From assembly GCA_028293305.1 (NCBI GenBank), contig JAQGPD010000595.1:1-24595 (forward strand): DNA of 24,595 nucleotides, read 5' to 3'. The notes beneath the pieces are model-generated. The model worked only from the letters and a program-made list of their open reading frames with translations. It was not told where the DNA came from and made no database searches. How positions within the stretch are numbered: position 1 is the first letter of the stretch; each line of letters opens with the position of its first letter. This DNA comes from Verrucomicrobiales bacterium. GTDB taxonomy: Bacteria; Verrucomicrobiota; Verrucomicrobiia; Verrucomicrobiales; V1-33. Of this stretch, positions 8,001-15,329 are shown in pieces. Made by a program: the position numbers and the translations under genes.

Positions 8001-10457
8001 GGAGCGATCGACGCCAATAACATCTGGAGCGCCGTGGATGCGGATGATTACAATCTGGCGCTTTTCCATGGCCGGGCCTACGAACGCAGTGTGTTCGCTG
8101 AATGGTTTCCCATCGATGGTTCGCCCGGTTTTGCCGAGTCTGCCGGTCTGCGCCTGGCCAGCAGCCCGCATGCCCGGCCGCGTCTCAAGCTCCAGCAAAC
8201 CGACCAATCGCCTTTCGTTTCCACCTCGTTCGAAAAGCCCAGCTTCAATCTTTTTTTCCGCGGTGACTATGGAAAGACGGAGCTGGACTATCCAGTTTTG
8301 GGCCGTGACTATCCGGTCAAATCCTTCGACCAGATCCGTGCACGCGCCGGTAAAAATGATATCGTCAATCCCTTCATCAAGGACGAGTTGATCCGCCGCA
8401 CGTTCATCGACATGGGGCATCCCGTGGTCCGTGGCACCTTCAACACGCTTTATCTGAACGGCGTCTACAAAGGATTTTACAACACGGTCGAACGCTACCG
8501 CGCGCCGTTTTTCCAAGCTCACTACGGAACGGGCGCGGACTGGGACATCCGCATCAATGACAACGTGGAGGATGGCGACACCGCCGGGTGGACGGCGCTC
8601 CTAACTGCGCTTGGAAAGGATCTCGCCACCCAGGCCAACTTCGACGCCGCATTGGAAAAATTGGACTTGGATGAAGTGATTGATTACTACCTGATCAACA
8701 TTTACACCGCGCAATCGGATTGGCCGAACAACAATTGGGTCGCCGCGCGTGAGCGGAATCCCCACGGGAAATACCGGTTATATCTGTGGGATTCTGAAAT
8801 CAGCTTCGCGCAGAACCCCAACAAGCCTGTCAGTTTCGACACCATCCAGGTCGATCTGAAAAACCTGTCAGGAAGCCTGCCGGGCCTGTTCCGGCTTTTG
8901 GTTGCCAGCAGCGAAATCCGACTTCGTTTCGCGGACAGAATCCAGCATCACTTTTTCAACAATGGAGCGCTCGACGACCGTGCCGGCTCCGCCAGCCGTG
9001 TGGTGAAGCGCCGCAATGCCCTCGCGGCGGAAATCAATCCCGTGATGCAATTCACCGTCGGCCAGACCGTGAATCCCTCCTTCCTGGATACCTGGGTGCA
9101 GCCCGCGAACGGGCGGCGGTATTGGCTTTTTGACAGCGCTGGAAAGTCCGGCGATGCCAGCTTCCGGAAGCATGGACTGTGGCCCGCGACACCCGCCCCG
9201 GTTTTCAGTCAGCAGGGCGGGGCGATTCCGGCCGGGCAGTTCCTGACACTTTCCGCGCCTTCTCAGGCACCGGTTGGCAGCAGCGTTTTTTACACCGTGG
9301 ACGGAACCGATCCCCGATTGTTCGGCGGGGCCGTTTCGCCCTCGGCACTGACAGCTGCGGGGCCTATCATTTTGCCGGAGGCTCCTCAAATCGTCCTGAC
9401 CGCCCGCGTGCGCAACGCCGTGACCGGCGAATGGAGTCCCGCGAATCGCGCGGTTTTCGTGCAATCCTCCACTCCCGCCAGCGCAGCCAATCTGGTGATC
9501 AGCCAGATCCAATATCATCCTCCGAATCCCACCGCGCGGGAAGCGGCGGCCGGGTTCACGGACGGTGATGACTTTGAATATCTCGAACTTCTGGCGATCG
9601 GGACCGACAACGTGGACCTTTCCCAGGCGGCCTTCACTGCGGGAATCAGTTTCCAATTTTCCTCCGGCTCCATCCTCGCCCTCGCACCGGGAGGACGCGT
9701 GGTGATTGTCAGGAATCCGGCGGCTTTTGCGCTTCGTTATGGAGCGGGTGCTGCGACGACCGTGGCCGGGCAGTATATTGGAAAACTGGACAACAGCGGC
9801 GAGACGCTCCGGCTGGCCGGCGCGGATGGGAGCGATGCGGACACGCTTCCGGACACCATTCTGGATTTCAGTTATGACGATGAGCTTCCCTGGCCGACGG
9901 CCGCCGATGGTTTCGGACCGTCCCTCAACCTGACCACGCCTCAGACCCTACCCGACCACGCGCTCGCCACCAACTGGAATGCCTCCGGTCCCTGGGCCGG
10001 TGCACCCGGGGGCACGGTGGCGACGCCCGGCTGGGCGCAGTGGGTGGCTTGGCAATTTCCCTATGCCGCCACGGAGCCTGGCACCACTGGCCCTAACGAT
10101 GATCCCGATCATGACGGGGTGGTCAATCTGTTGGAATTTGCCCACGGTCTGAATCCTACCCAAGCCAATGCCGCAGCCGGTTTTCAACTGCGGGTGGTGC
10201 AAAACGGAGACGGTGATCGGCTGGTTCTGAGCGGTGTTTTTCCTGCCAACCTGGAAGGGGTCAGGATGACGGCGGAGGCGGGCAGCAATCTTTCGGATTG
10301 GGTCGAGGCGGTGGAAATTCCGACGGTTCCGCCCCCGGTTTCCAGTCCTACGCCGGCTCCCGGCTTCACCACCCGCCAGTGGCGCGATCCTGCACCGCTC
10401 GCCACGGGAACGCCCCGGTTTATGCGGCTCCGGGCTCGGCTGGACTCCGCTCCCTGA
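5019..10457 (+). CDS. Giant exported LamG / lamin-tail / CHB_HEX_C / CotH-kinase protein
   Basis: This multidomain secreted protein has 1812 residues. Every in-frame ATG upstream lies inside the preceding gene. The GTG at 5019 is chosen because a clean signal peptide follows at once (NSTTAFRAVLTTSALLTATALG, cleavage near residue 22). Visible order: an N-terminal galactose-binding-like sandwich; a LamG-like domain (about 359-625, opening VGFWRFDDSTAANAG); a lamin-tail domain (about 748-868, SDWIELHNTSG); a chitobiase-C/FN3-like domain (about 878-961, IRYTTDGSEPT); a CotH kinase-like domain (about 968-1330) with NGVYKGFYNTVER (about 1147-1159), DWPNNNW (about 1234) and LYLWDSEISF (about 1254-1263); a second chitobiase-C-like domain (about 1391-1484, YTVDGTDP); a second lamin-tail-like domain (about 1491-1634); and a C-terminal module with DDPDHDGVVNLLEF near 1695. 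CotH relatives are atypical protein kinases; whether this one phosphorylates extracellular proteins is inference. Binding of cell-surface glycans is plausible from the sandwich domains. Confidence 0.85.
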   Translation: MNSTTAFRAVLTTSALLTATALGQVVINEIHAAPNERILRYDEQGQAHLGSGPSWWEPGFQDTAWDTLTTPAGFGFPDLATNLGPLLEGNTPSLYLRKTFNVSAEDAASGRPLGLLVDFNDGFIAFLNGREIARSNTGPRGLFFYADQTALVPRADSEAPAVFQTGAASGLLIPGENILAFHVVNFSEDAKGNLRFAASLGIDEGKLIGTMFEDDFNYANGSSLTHRNMSGNFTAIPNGTPPPGSWLELAPVAESSAGWADLTIATRLAAASGVSGGGALEYTFTANGASGTAVVRGPAIDLSSARSGVMLTEADLASLELSLKYKALDGFAADFGLEPVAQPAAFLNLPALPPVTGNPAPDTVGFWRFDDSTAANAGTIGRTASLTNASVLSATGQNSARYSTDVPGALTYDPLTGSAWPNKFSLNAAAANARVIVPDSQLLNTPDFTLEFFIKLTGEPLGFDAFARRGIGVGTDSATASTRRSWQVEFDSSAAASAYGRLRARWDTPGSPPLDWNRGAAGGLVFADTPVADGNPFSYGAGDPQAAGDGVNDSASRKWRHVALTWNGATKKFNVISDYQTVGSQTLAAPFVHPVAALELGKTVATAYGLNLDEIRYTSRVLSPAELLRALTPDASGFTPISYSLQSASADRRAAFVSALNSSGDFRVRPALRLRPESLSPSGKTLLLDDFKITRTTSVAGLEFVSADDSWKFVPGLGEPSGGVWDPLLPRELNTQDQQFSVAAFPDLPEFSDWIELHNTSGTPQSLDGFALTDDPTQSAKWSLPAGLVIPANGYLLVLADEKSEVPGLHYPHANFSLNADGEALRLFKNGVLQDAVDFPRQDTFHSYGRSNAGGFSYLEAATPGAANSEAAAQVRAKTPDFQPEGGFYADTVNLTISSASAGAHIRYTTDGSEPTAANGTDYTGPIPLTRVNEKTGRVIRARSFLPTGIPSGVRTATYLIGQHPQLRTIPALVVTGDPRRDLYKPYGIMSIEGGAIDANNIWSAVDADDYNLALFHGRAYERSVFAEWFPIDGSPGFAESAGLRLASSPHARPRLKLQQTDQSPFVSTSFEKPSFNLFFRGDYGKTELDYPVLGRDYPVKSFDQIRARAGKNDIVNPFIKDELIRRTFIDMGHPVVRGTFNTLYLNGVYKGFYNTVERYRAPFFQAHYGTGADWDIRINDNVEDGDTAGWTALLTALGKDLATQANFDAALEKLDLDEVIDYYLINIYTAQSDWPNNNWVAARERNPHGKYRLYLWDSEISFAQNPNKPVSFDTIQVDLKNLSGSLPGLFRLLVASSEIRLRFADRIQHHFFNNGALDDRAGSASRVVKRRNALAAEINPVMQFTVGQTVNPSFLDTWVQPANGRRYWLFDSAGKSGDASFRKHGLWPATPAPVFSQQGGAIPAGQFLTLSAPSQAPVGSSVFYTVDGTDPRLFGGAVSPSALTAAGPIILPEAPQIVLTARVRNAVTGEWSPANRAVFVQSSTPASAANLVISQIQYHPPNPTAREAAAGFTDGDDFEYLELLAIGTDNVDLSQAAFTAGISFQFSSGSILALAPGGRVVIVRNPAAFALRYGAGAATTVAGQYIGKLDNSGETLRLAGADGSDADTLPDTILDFSYDDELPWPTAADGFGPSLNLTTPQTLPDHALATNWNASGPWAGAPGGTVATPGWAQWVAWQFPYAATEPGTTGPNDDPDHDGVVNLLEFAHGLNPTQANAAAGFQLRVVQNGDGDRLVLSGVFPANLEGVRMTAEAGSNLSDWVEAVEIPTVPPPVSSPTPAPGFTTRQWRDPAPLATGTPRFMRLRARLDSAP

Positions 10458-10684
10458 CAATGGCAACGCATTACTTTCCCTGCCAATTTCTCACATAAAT
10501 AACAGCTATGAATTTCGATTCAGGATTTTCCTGCGCGGCCTCTCCGGAAGCCGTGGATGCCGCCGTGGTTGGCGCATCGTCGCACCCTCCGGTCGATCGT
10601 TCCGTTTTTGGTAGGCCCGACGACGCCACGAACGACCGGAAATTTTCCTCCACCCGACTCCATCCCCACAACCCTCCGCAATCC
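10458..10684. other. Gap before the sulfatase; no gene recognised
   Basis: These 227 bases separate the CotH protein stop from the chosen sulfatase start. The sulfatase frame is open upstream to an ATG at 10508, but those 59 residues are charged, Pro-rich and unlike a signal sequence, so they are treated as untranslated. An AT-rich stretch at about 10463-10520 could hold a promoter, but no convincing -35/-10 pair is seen. The TGA stop of the upstream gene is itself part of a CCTGACA motif (10453-10459). No terminator hairpin is visible. Confidence 0.4.
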
Positions 10685-12544
10685 ATGAAAACCATCCTCG
10701 GAATCCTCACATTTTCAGTCAGCATTGGCCTGACATTGCCCGCCTTCGCCGCCACCGCCGGCAAACCGAATATTTTGCTGATCGTCGCGGACGACCTTGG
10801 TTATGGCGAACTCACCGCCCAGGGATTCACCACGGAAATCCCCACGCCCAACATTGATAGCATCGCGAAAAACGGCACGCGGTTCACGAGTGGTTATGTC
10901 ACCGGACCCTATTGCAGCCCCACGCGCGCGGCCTTGCTGACGGGGCGCTATCAACAACGTTTTGGGCACGAGTTCAATCCCGGCCCGCCCCGCGAGGAGG
11001 GGGCGCCGATCGGACTTTCAGTTAAGGAAAAAACGCTGGCCGACCGGCTCAAGCCTGCCGGTTACGCCACCGCCTGGATTGGAAAATCCCATCTGGGCAT
11101 CGAGCCGCAGTTTCATCCGATGAAGCGTGGGTTTGATGAATTTTATGGCTTCCTCGGCGGAGCGCATTCCTACACCCAGACAGGTGACGGGGCCAACGTC
11201 ATTCTTCGCGGCACCACGCCGGTGGAGTCGGTCGGATACACCACGGAAGCGTTCGCGAAGGAGACCGTGGATTTCATTGACCGCCACCGGCAGGATCCGT
11301 GGTTCGTGTATCTGGCCTTCAATGCCGTGCATGCGCCCTTGGACACCTTGAAGAAATACGAGGACCGTTTCACCGGCATAACTGATCCGAAACGCCGGAA
11401 ATTCGCCGCGCTGCTTTCCGCCCTGGACGACGCCACCGGATCGGTCCTGACAAAAGTCAGGGAAACAAATCAGGAGGAAAACACCCTCATTATTTTCCAC
11501 AGCGACAACGGCGGACCCACTCCGTCCATCACCTCCGGCAATGGTCCATTGCGCGGATACAAAGCCCAAACCTGGGAAGGCGGCGTGCGCGTTCCGTTCT
11601 TTGCCCAGTGGAAAGGCACCCTGCCGGCCGGCAAAGTGGATGACCGTCCGGTGGCGCAGATCGACGTGCTTCCCACTGCCCTGGCCGCTGCCGGTGTGCC
11701 GGTGGATCCTGAATGGAAAGTGGATGGCGTGAACCTGCTTCCCTATCTGAAGGGTGAAAATGCCGGTGCGCCCCATGAGGCGATTTTCTGGCGTTTCGGC
11801 CAGCAGATCGCCGTGCGCAAAGGCGACTGGAAATTGGTCAAGGCCGAGTCCGGATCCTCCGGAAAGGCCAGCACCGCCGGGGCAGGGCTCTACAATCTGT
11901 CGAACGACATCGGTGAGAAAACGGATGTCGCCGCCGCCAATCCTGACAAGGTTTCCGAACTCGCCGCTTTGTGGAATCAATGGAACAGCGGCTTGGTCGA
12001 TCCGGCCTGGACATCCAACCGCGCCGGCAAAAACGCCGGAGCAAAACGCGCCCCCGCCGCGCCATCCGCCACGCCTGCGGATGCTTCCGCGACCGGTCCG
12101 TGGAAATCCGGCGATGTGGTCGCTTCCGCCGTTTCCCCGCGGATCAGCGGCCGTGGTTTTGAAGTTAGGGCCACCGTGGAGGCGACGGCGGAGAATGGAG
12201 TCATCGTCGCCCAGGGCGGCGGCACGCATGGATTCGCGTTGCACCTGAAAGCCGGTAAACCCGTGTTTTCCCTGCGGTCGGCCAAAGTCCTGACCAGCGT
12301 GGAGGCGGCGGAAAAACTGCCTGCGGGGAAACACGTTCTAACCGTTCGTCTGGCCGCCGATGGGCAGGTGAATTTCGTTGTGGATGGCCAGCCCACCGGT
12401 TCCGGAAAGGTGCCGGCGCTGCTCACCGCGCAGCCCGGGGAGGGTCTTTCCGTGGGCGGCGATGGCACAAATGCCGTCGGCGATTACAAAGCTCCCAACC
12501 GCCTGCCGGGCTTGATCGATGGCGTGACCGTCACCTCAAAATAA
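10685..12544 (+). CDS. Exported formylglycine-dependent sulfatase with C-terminal beta-sandwich
   Basis: This is a type I sulfatase (alkaline-phosphatase superfamily) of 619 residues that would hydrolyse sulfate esters, probably on sulfated polysaccharides, in the periplasm or outside. The ATG at 10685 gives a signal peptide (MKTILGILTFSVSIGLTLPAFA), which decides the start. Metal-site Asp36-Asp37 lie in NILLIVADDLGYGE. The sulfatase signature CSPTRAALLTG begins at Cys77, the residue converted to formylglycine. GKSHLG (133-138) and HSDNGG (272-277, Asp274/Asn275) supply further active-site residues. After the core (to about residue 460) comes an Ala/Pro linker and a C-terminal beta-rich domain of about 140 residues, as in sulfatases from this bacterial group. 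The following cytochrome-domain and DUF1501 genes are frequent companions of such sulfatases. Substrate is not determinable. No anaerobic or aerobic formylglycine maturase is in the window. Confidence 0.93.
   Translation: MKTILGILTFSVSIGLTLPAFAATAGKPNILLIVADDLGYGELTAQGFTTEIPTPNIDSIAKNGTRFTSGYVTGPYCSPTRAALLTGRYQQRFGHEFNPGPPREEGAPIGLSVKEKTLADRLKPAGYATAWIGKSHLGIEPQFHPMKRGFDEFYGFLGGAHSYTQTGDGANVILRGTTPVESVGYTTEAFAKETVDFIDRHRQDPWFVYLAFNAVHAPLDTLKKYEDRFTGITDPKRRKFAALLSALDDATGSVLTKVRETNQEENTLIIFHSDNGGPTPSITSGNGPLRGYKAQTWEGGVRVPFFAQWKGTLPAGKVDDRPVAQIDVLPTALAAAGVPVDPEWKVDGVNLLPYLKGENAGAPHEAIFWRFGQQIAVRKGDWKLVKAESGSSGKASTAGAGLYNLSNDIGEKTDVAAANPDKVSELAALWNQWNSGLVDPAWTSNRAGKNAGAKRAPAAPSATPADASATGPWKSGDVVASAVSPRISGRGFEVRATVEATAENGVIVAQGGGTHGFALHLKAGKPVFSLRSAKVLTSVEAAEKLPAGKHVLTVRLAADGQVNFVVDGQPTGSGKVPALLTAQPGEGLSVGGDGTNAVGDYKAPNRLPGLIDGVTVTSK
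11446..11461. repeat. Head-to-head motif pair CCTGAC-AAAA-GTCAGG
   Basis: Within the sulfatase gene a CCTGACA copy is followed at once by an inverted GTCAGG. This gives a perfect 6-base inverted repeat with a 4-base A loop. It encodes Leu-Thr-Lys-Val-Arg and is the only tight inverted pair of this word noticed in the window. Confidence 0.6.
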
Positions 12545-12613
12545 CAACGGTTCCTGCTTCAGGCCATTGCGCCCTTTTTCCCGAGTCCCCAAAATTCCAT
12601 CATCGTATTTCCC

Positions 12614-15259
12614 ATGACTTCTGCGCCCGAAATCTCCCTCCGCGTGCGAGCCCGCTGGCTTCCGCTGGTATTGTTATCGTTTCCCCTGCATGCCGCCGCT
12701 TTGCCCGCCCAGGAGGCCGCGGCCGTCGGCGCGCCGGTGGAGTTTTTCGAGAAAAAAGTCCGGCCTTTGCTGGCGGAAAAGTGCTATAGCTGCCACTCGG
12801 CGGACACCAAACCGTCGGGTGGATTGCGGGTGGATGACCGGCGCGGGTTGTTGGAAGGAGGAAAAACCGGACCCGCGCTGGTGGTTGGAAATCCTGACAA
12901 TAGTCTCCTCGTGCAGCGGCTCCGCCATGCGGATGAATCCAAGCGCATGCCGAAGGAAAGTGATGCCCTGACCGATTCCGAGGTGGAGGTTCTAACGACC
13001 TGGATCCGCGACGGCGCGGCGTGGCCGGCCGAGCGGATCCCTTCCGGCATTGGACGGGTGCGGCCGGAAATCGAGGCGCTCAAAATGTCTCATTGGGCGT
13101 GGCAGCCTTTGAAGAATCCGACCGCGCCTGAAGTCCGGGACGCCGCGTGGGCGAAGAGTGATGTGGACCGTTTCGTGTTGTCAGGACTGGAAAAGGAAGG
13201 GCTGTCGCCGGTGGCCGATGCCGACCGCACGACGCTGATCCGGCGACTGACGTTTGACCTCACCGGGCTGCCTCCATCGCCTGTCGAAATCGATCAGTTC
13301 CTGAACGACACCCGGCCTGGAGCGATCGACACCGCAGTGGACCGGTTGCTGGACAGCCCCGCTTTTGGTGAGCAATGGGCGCGGCACTGGCTGGACCTCG
13401 CACGTTATGGCGAGTCCAGCGGGCCTTCGCGGAACATTCCCTATCCACATGCCTGGAAGTATCGCGACTATGTTATTGATGCCGTGCAGCGGGATGTTCC
13501 TTACAATCGGTTCATCGGGGAACAGATCGCCGGTGATTTGTTATCCGCCGGGGACCCGGCCTCCAGGGATCGTCTGCTGACCGCCACGGGTTTTCTGGCG
13601 CTGGGCGTGAAGGATGTGAACCAGCGCTTCAAGGAGCGCTTCATCATGGACAATGTCGATGAGCAAATCGATGTCGTTTCGCGCGCGGTGATAGGATTGA
13701 CGGTCAGTTGCGCGCGGTGCCATGATCATAAATTCGATCCCATCGGCATGAAGGATTATTATGCCCTGGCCGGTATTTTCACCAGCACCGAGGACTGTGC
13801 CGGCGTGCGCAATAAAATGGGCGGGGCGGGACTCGACTATTATGATCCCTCCACGCTTGTCAGGCTAACCTCCCCGGTGCCGGCTGCGGATCCTGCCCAG
13901 ACGGCCAAATTGCAGGCGGAAGTGGCGGATGCCAAAAAGGCCTGGGATGCGATCCGGGGCACGCCGGAAGGCCTGGCCAAAGCGGCGGATGGACGTCCGG
14001 CGCAACGGCCCTACCGGCTGCGTTTTGAAAAACTGCAGGGCGAACTTCAGGCCCTGACAGATCCTGCCGCACGTGGTCATGCGGTGCATGGCGTGCGGGA
14101 ATCCAAAGTGATAGCGGATACCGAACTGCGCGTGCGCGGCGAGGCCGAGCGGCGGGGGCCGGCGATCGGGCGGGGTTTTATTTCCACCTTCCCAGTGCCC
14201 GGAGTCGAGCCCATTCCAGCGGGCGAGAGCGGGCGGCGGCAGTTGGTCCAGTGGCTCGTGAGTCCGCAAAATCCGCTGACCGCCCGCGTGGCGGTGAACC
14301 GGATCTGGGCGCATTTATTTGGCCGCGGGTTGGTGAGCACGGTGGACAATTTCGGGGTGAAGGGTGATGCGCCTTCCCATCCGGAATTGTTGGACCGCTT
14401 GGCCACGGATTTCATCAACGGCGGTTGGTCGGTCAAAAAATCCATCCGTGCCCTGGTGCTGACGAGGGCCTATCAACTCGGGGCGGAGGCGGTTCCCGCC
14501 AATGTGGAGAAGGATCCTGACAATCGGCTGGTATGGCGGCATGCCCCGCGCCGGCTCAGCGCCGAGGAGTTGCGGGACTCCATTTTGTCAGGAACCGGCC
14601 GCCTGCTGCCGCGTCCGGCCGAGGGTTCGGCCGCGGCCACGCTGAAGATGGTGGAGATGCGGGACAATGGTCAGGAGGCCAAAGGCATCCACACTGCCGC
14701 CGACACCGCGCGCCACCGCAGTCTGTATCTGCCGCTGCTGCGCGGGGTGATTCCCAAATCGCTGGAGGCATTCGATCCCGTCACGCAATCGTTGGTCACC
14801 GGCAAACGGGACGCCACCACCGTGCCGACGCAGGCGTTGTTCATGCTGAACGCGGCTTTTGTCAGGGAGCAGTCGCTGGCTTATGGCGCGGCGCTCGCCA
14901 GGGACAAGGAGCGGAGCCCGGCGCAGTTGGTGGCGCAGGCGTATCGGCTCATTTTGGGACGCCTGCCGACCGAGGCGGAGACCGCGCGGGCGTTGACCTT
15001 CCTGACAGATTATGCCGCGGACTTCCAGAGCGGTTCCTCCGGCGCGGGAGAATCAGCGGGCTCCCAGGCCGTCCTCGCGAAGGCGGAGGGGGATGCCGGT
15101 GGCGAGACCACGTCGGCGGTGGTGAATCCCGATGACGTTGACCGCACCGATGCCCTTGGGCCGGATGCCGCGGTGCAGGCCGGTGACGCGGCGACGGCGG
15201 CCTGGATGGGTTTCGTGCAGGCATTGTTCGCCTCCGCGGAGTTCCGTTATGTTCGTTAG
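12614..15259 (+). CDS. PSCyt1-DUF1549-DUF1553 protein with c-type-heme motif
   Basis: The 881-residue protein belongs to the family abundant in planctomycetes and verrucomicrobia (PSCyt1/PSCyt2/PSD1). After a signal peptide (RWLPLVLLSFPLHAAALPA, to about residue 33) comes a planctomycete cytochrome-type domain with a heme-binding CYSCH at residues 57-61. A DUF1549 domain follows (starting near the SHWAWQPL segment, about 158) and carries a second heme-like CARCHDH at 366-372. The DUF1553 domain occupies the C-terminal half, with the LTARVAVNRIWAHLFGRGLV signature near 560. The biochemical role of the family is not established; genome context links it to carbohydrate degradation. An Ala/Gly/Asp-rich, low-complexity insertion lies near the C-terminus (about 806-864). 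The gene is 69 bases after the sulfatase and 70 before DUF1501, consistent with one operon. No Shine-Dalgarno precedes the ATG. Confidence 0.9.
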   Translation: MTSAPEISLRVRARWLPLVLLSFPLHAAALPAQEAAAVGAPVEFFEKKVRPLLAEKCYSCHSADTKPSGGLRVDDRRGLLEGGKTGPALVVGNPDNSLLVQRLRHADESKRMPKESDALTDSEVEVLTTWIRDGAAWPAERIPSGIGRVRPEIEALKMSHWAWQPLKNPTAPEVRDAAWAKSDVDRFVLSGLEKEGLSPVADADRTTLIRRLTFDLTGLPPSPVEIDQFLNDTRPGAIDTAVDRLLDSPAFGEQWARHWLDLARYGESSGPSRNIPYPHAWKYRDYVIDAVQRDVPYNRFIGEQIAGDLLSAGDPASRDRLLTATGFLALGVKDVNQRFKERFIMDNVDEQIDVVSRAVIGLTVSCARCHDHKFDPIGMKDYYALAGIFTSTEDCAGVRNKMGGAGLDYYDPSTLVRLTSPVPAADPAQTAKLQAEVADAKKAWDAIRGTPEGLAKAADGRPAQRPYRLRFEKLQGELQALTDPAARGHAVHGVRESKVIADTELRVRGEAERRGPAIGRGFISTFPVPGVEPIPAGESGRRQLVQWLVSPQNPLTARVAVNRIWAHLFGRGLVSTVDNFGVKGDAPSHPELLDRLATDFINGGWSVKKSIRALVLTRAYQLGAEAVPANVEKDPDNRLVWRHAPRRLSAEELRDSILSGTGRLLPRPAEGSAAATLKMVEMRDNGQEAKGIHTAADTARHRSLYLPLLRGVIPKSLEAFDPVTQSLVTGKRDATTVPTQALFMLNAAFVREQSLAYGAALARDKERSPAQLVAQAYRLILGRLPTEAETARALTFLTDYAADFQSGSSGAGESAGSQAVLAKAEGDAGGETTSAVVNPDDVDRTDALGPDAAVQAGDAATAAWMGFVQALFASAEFRYVR

Positions 15260-15329
15260 GGGCGCGCGCCGGTTATGCTCCGCCTGGCAAATTTCAATTT
15301 TTTACAATATCCACTTTCCACAAAACGTT

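Noticed and set aside
11018..12334. A 438-codon open frame on the minus strand across the sulfatase gene
   Set aside because: It is antisense to a clear sulfatase with active-site motifs. Long antisense frames are common at this GC content, and its translation is Gly/Arg-rich with no domain.
2299..13870. Rare CTA Leu codons that are often followed by AC, giving CTAAC as a possible variant of CTGAC
   Set aside because: Total CTAAC/GTTAG counts (about 18) are below random expectation. The link to CCTGACA is suggestive only.
15262..15272. Self-complementary GGCGCGCGCC after the DUF1553 gene stop
   Set aside because: It has no loop and no T-run, so it is not a terminator, and such GC words arise easily in this composition.
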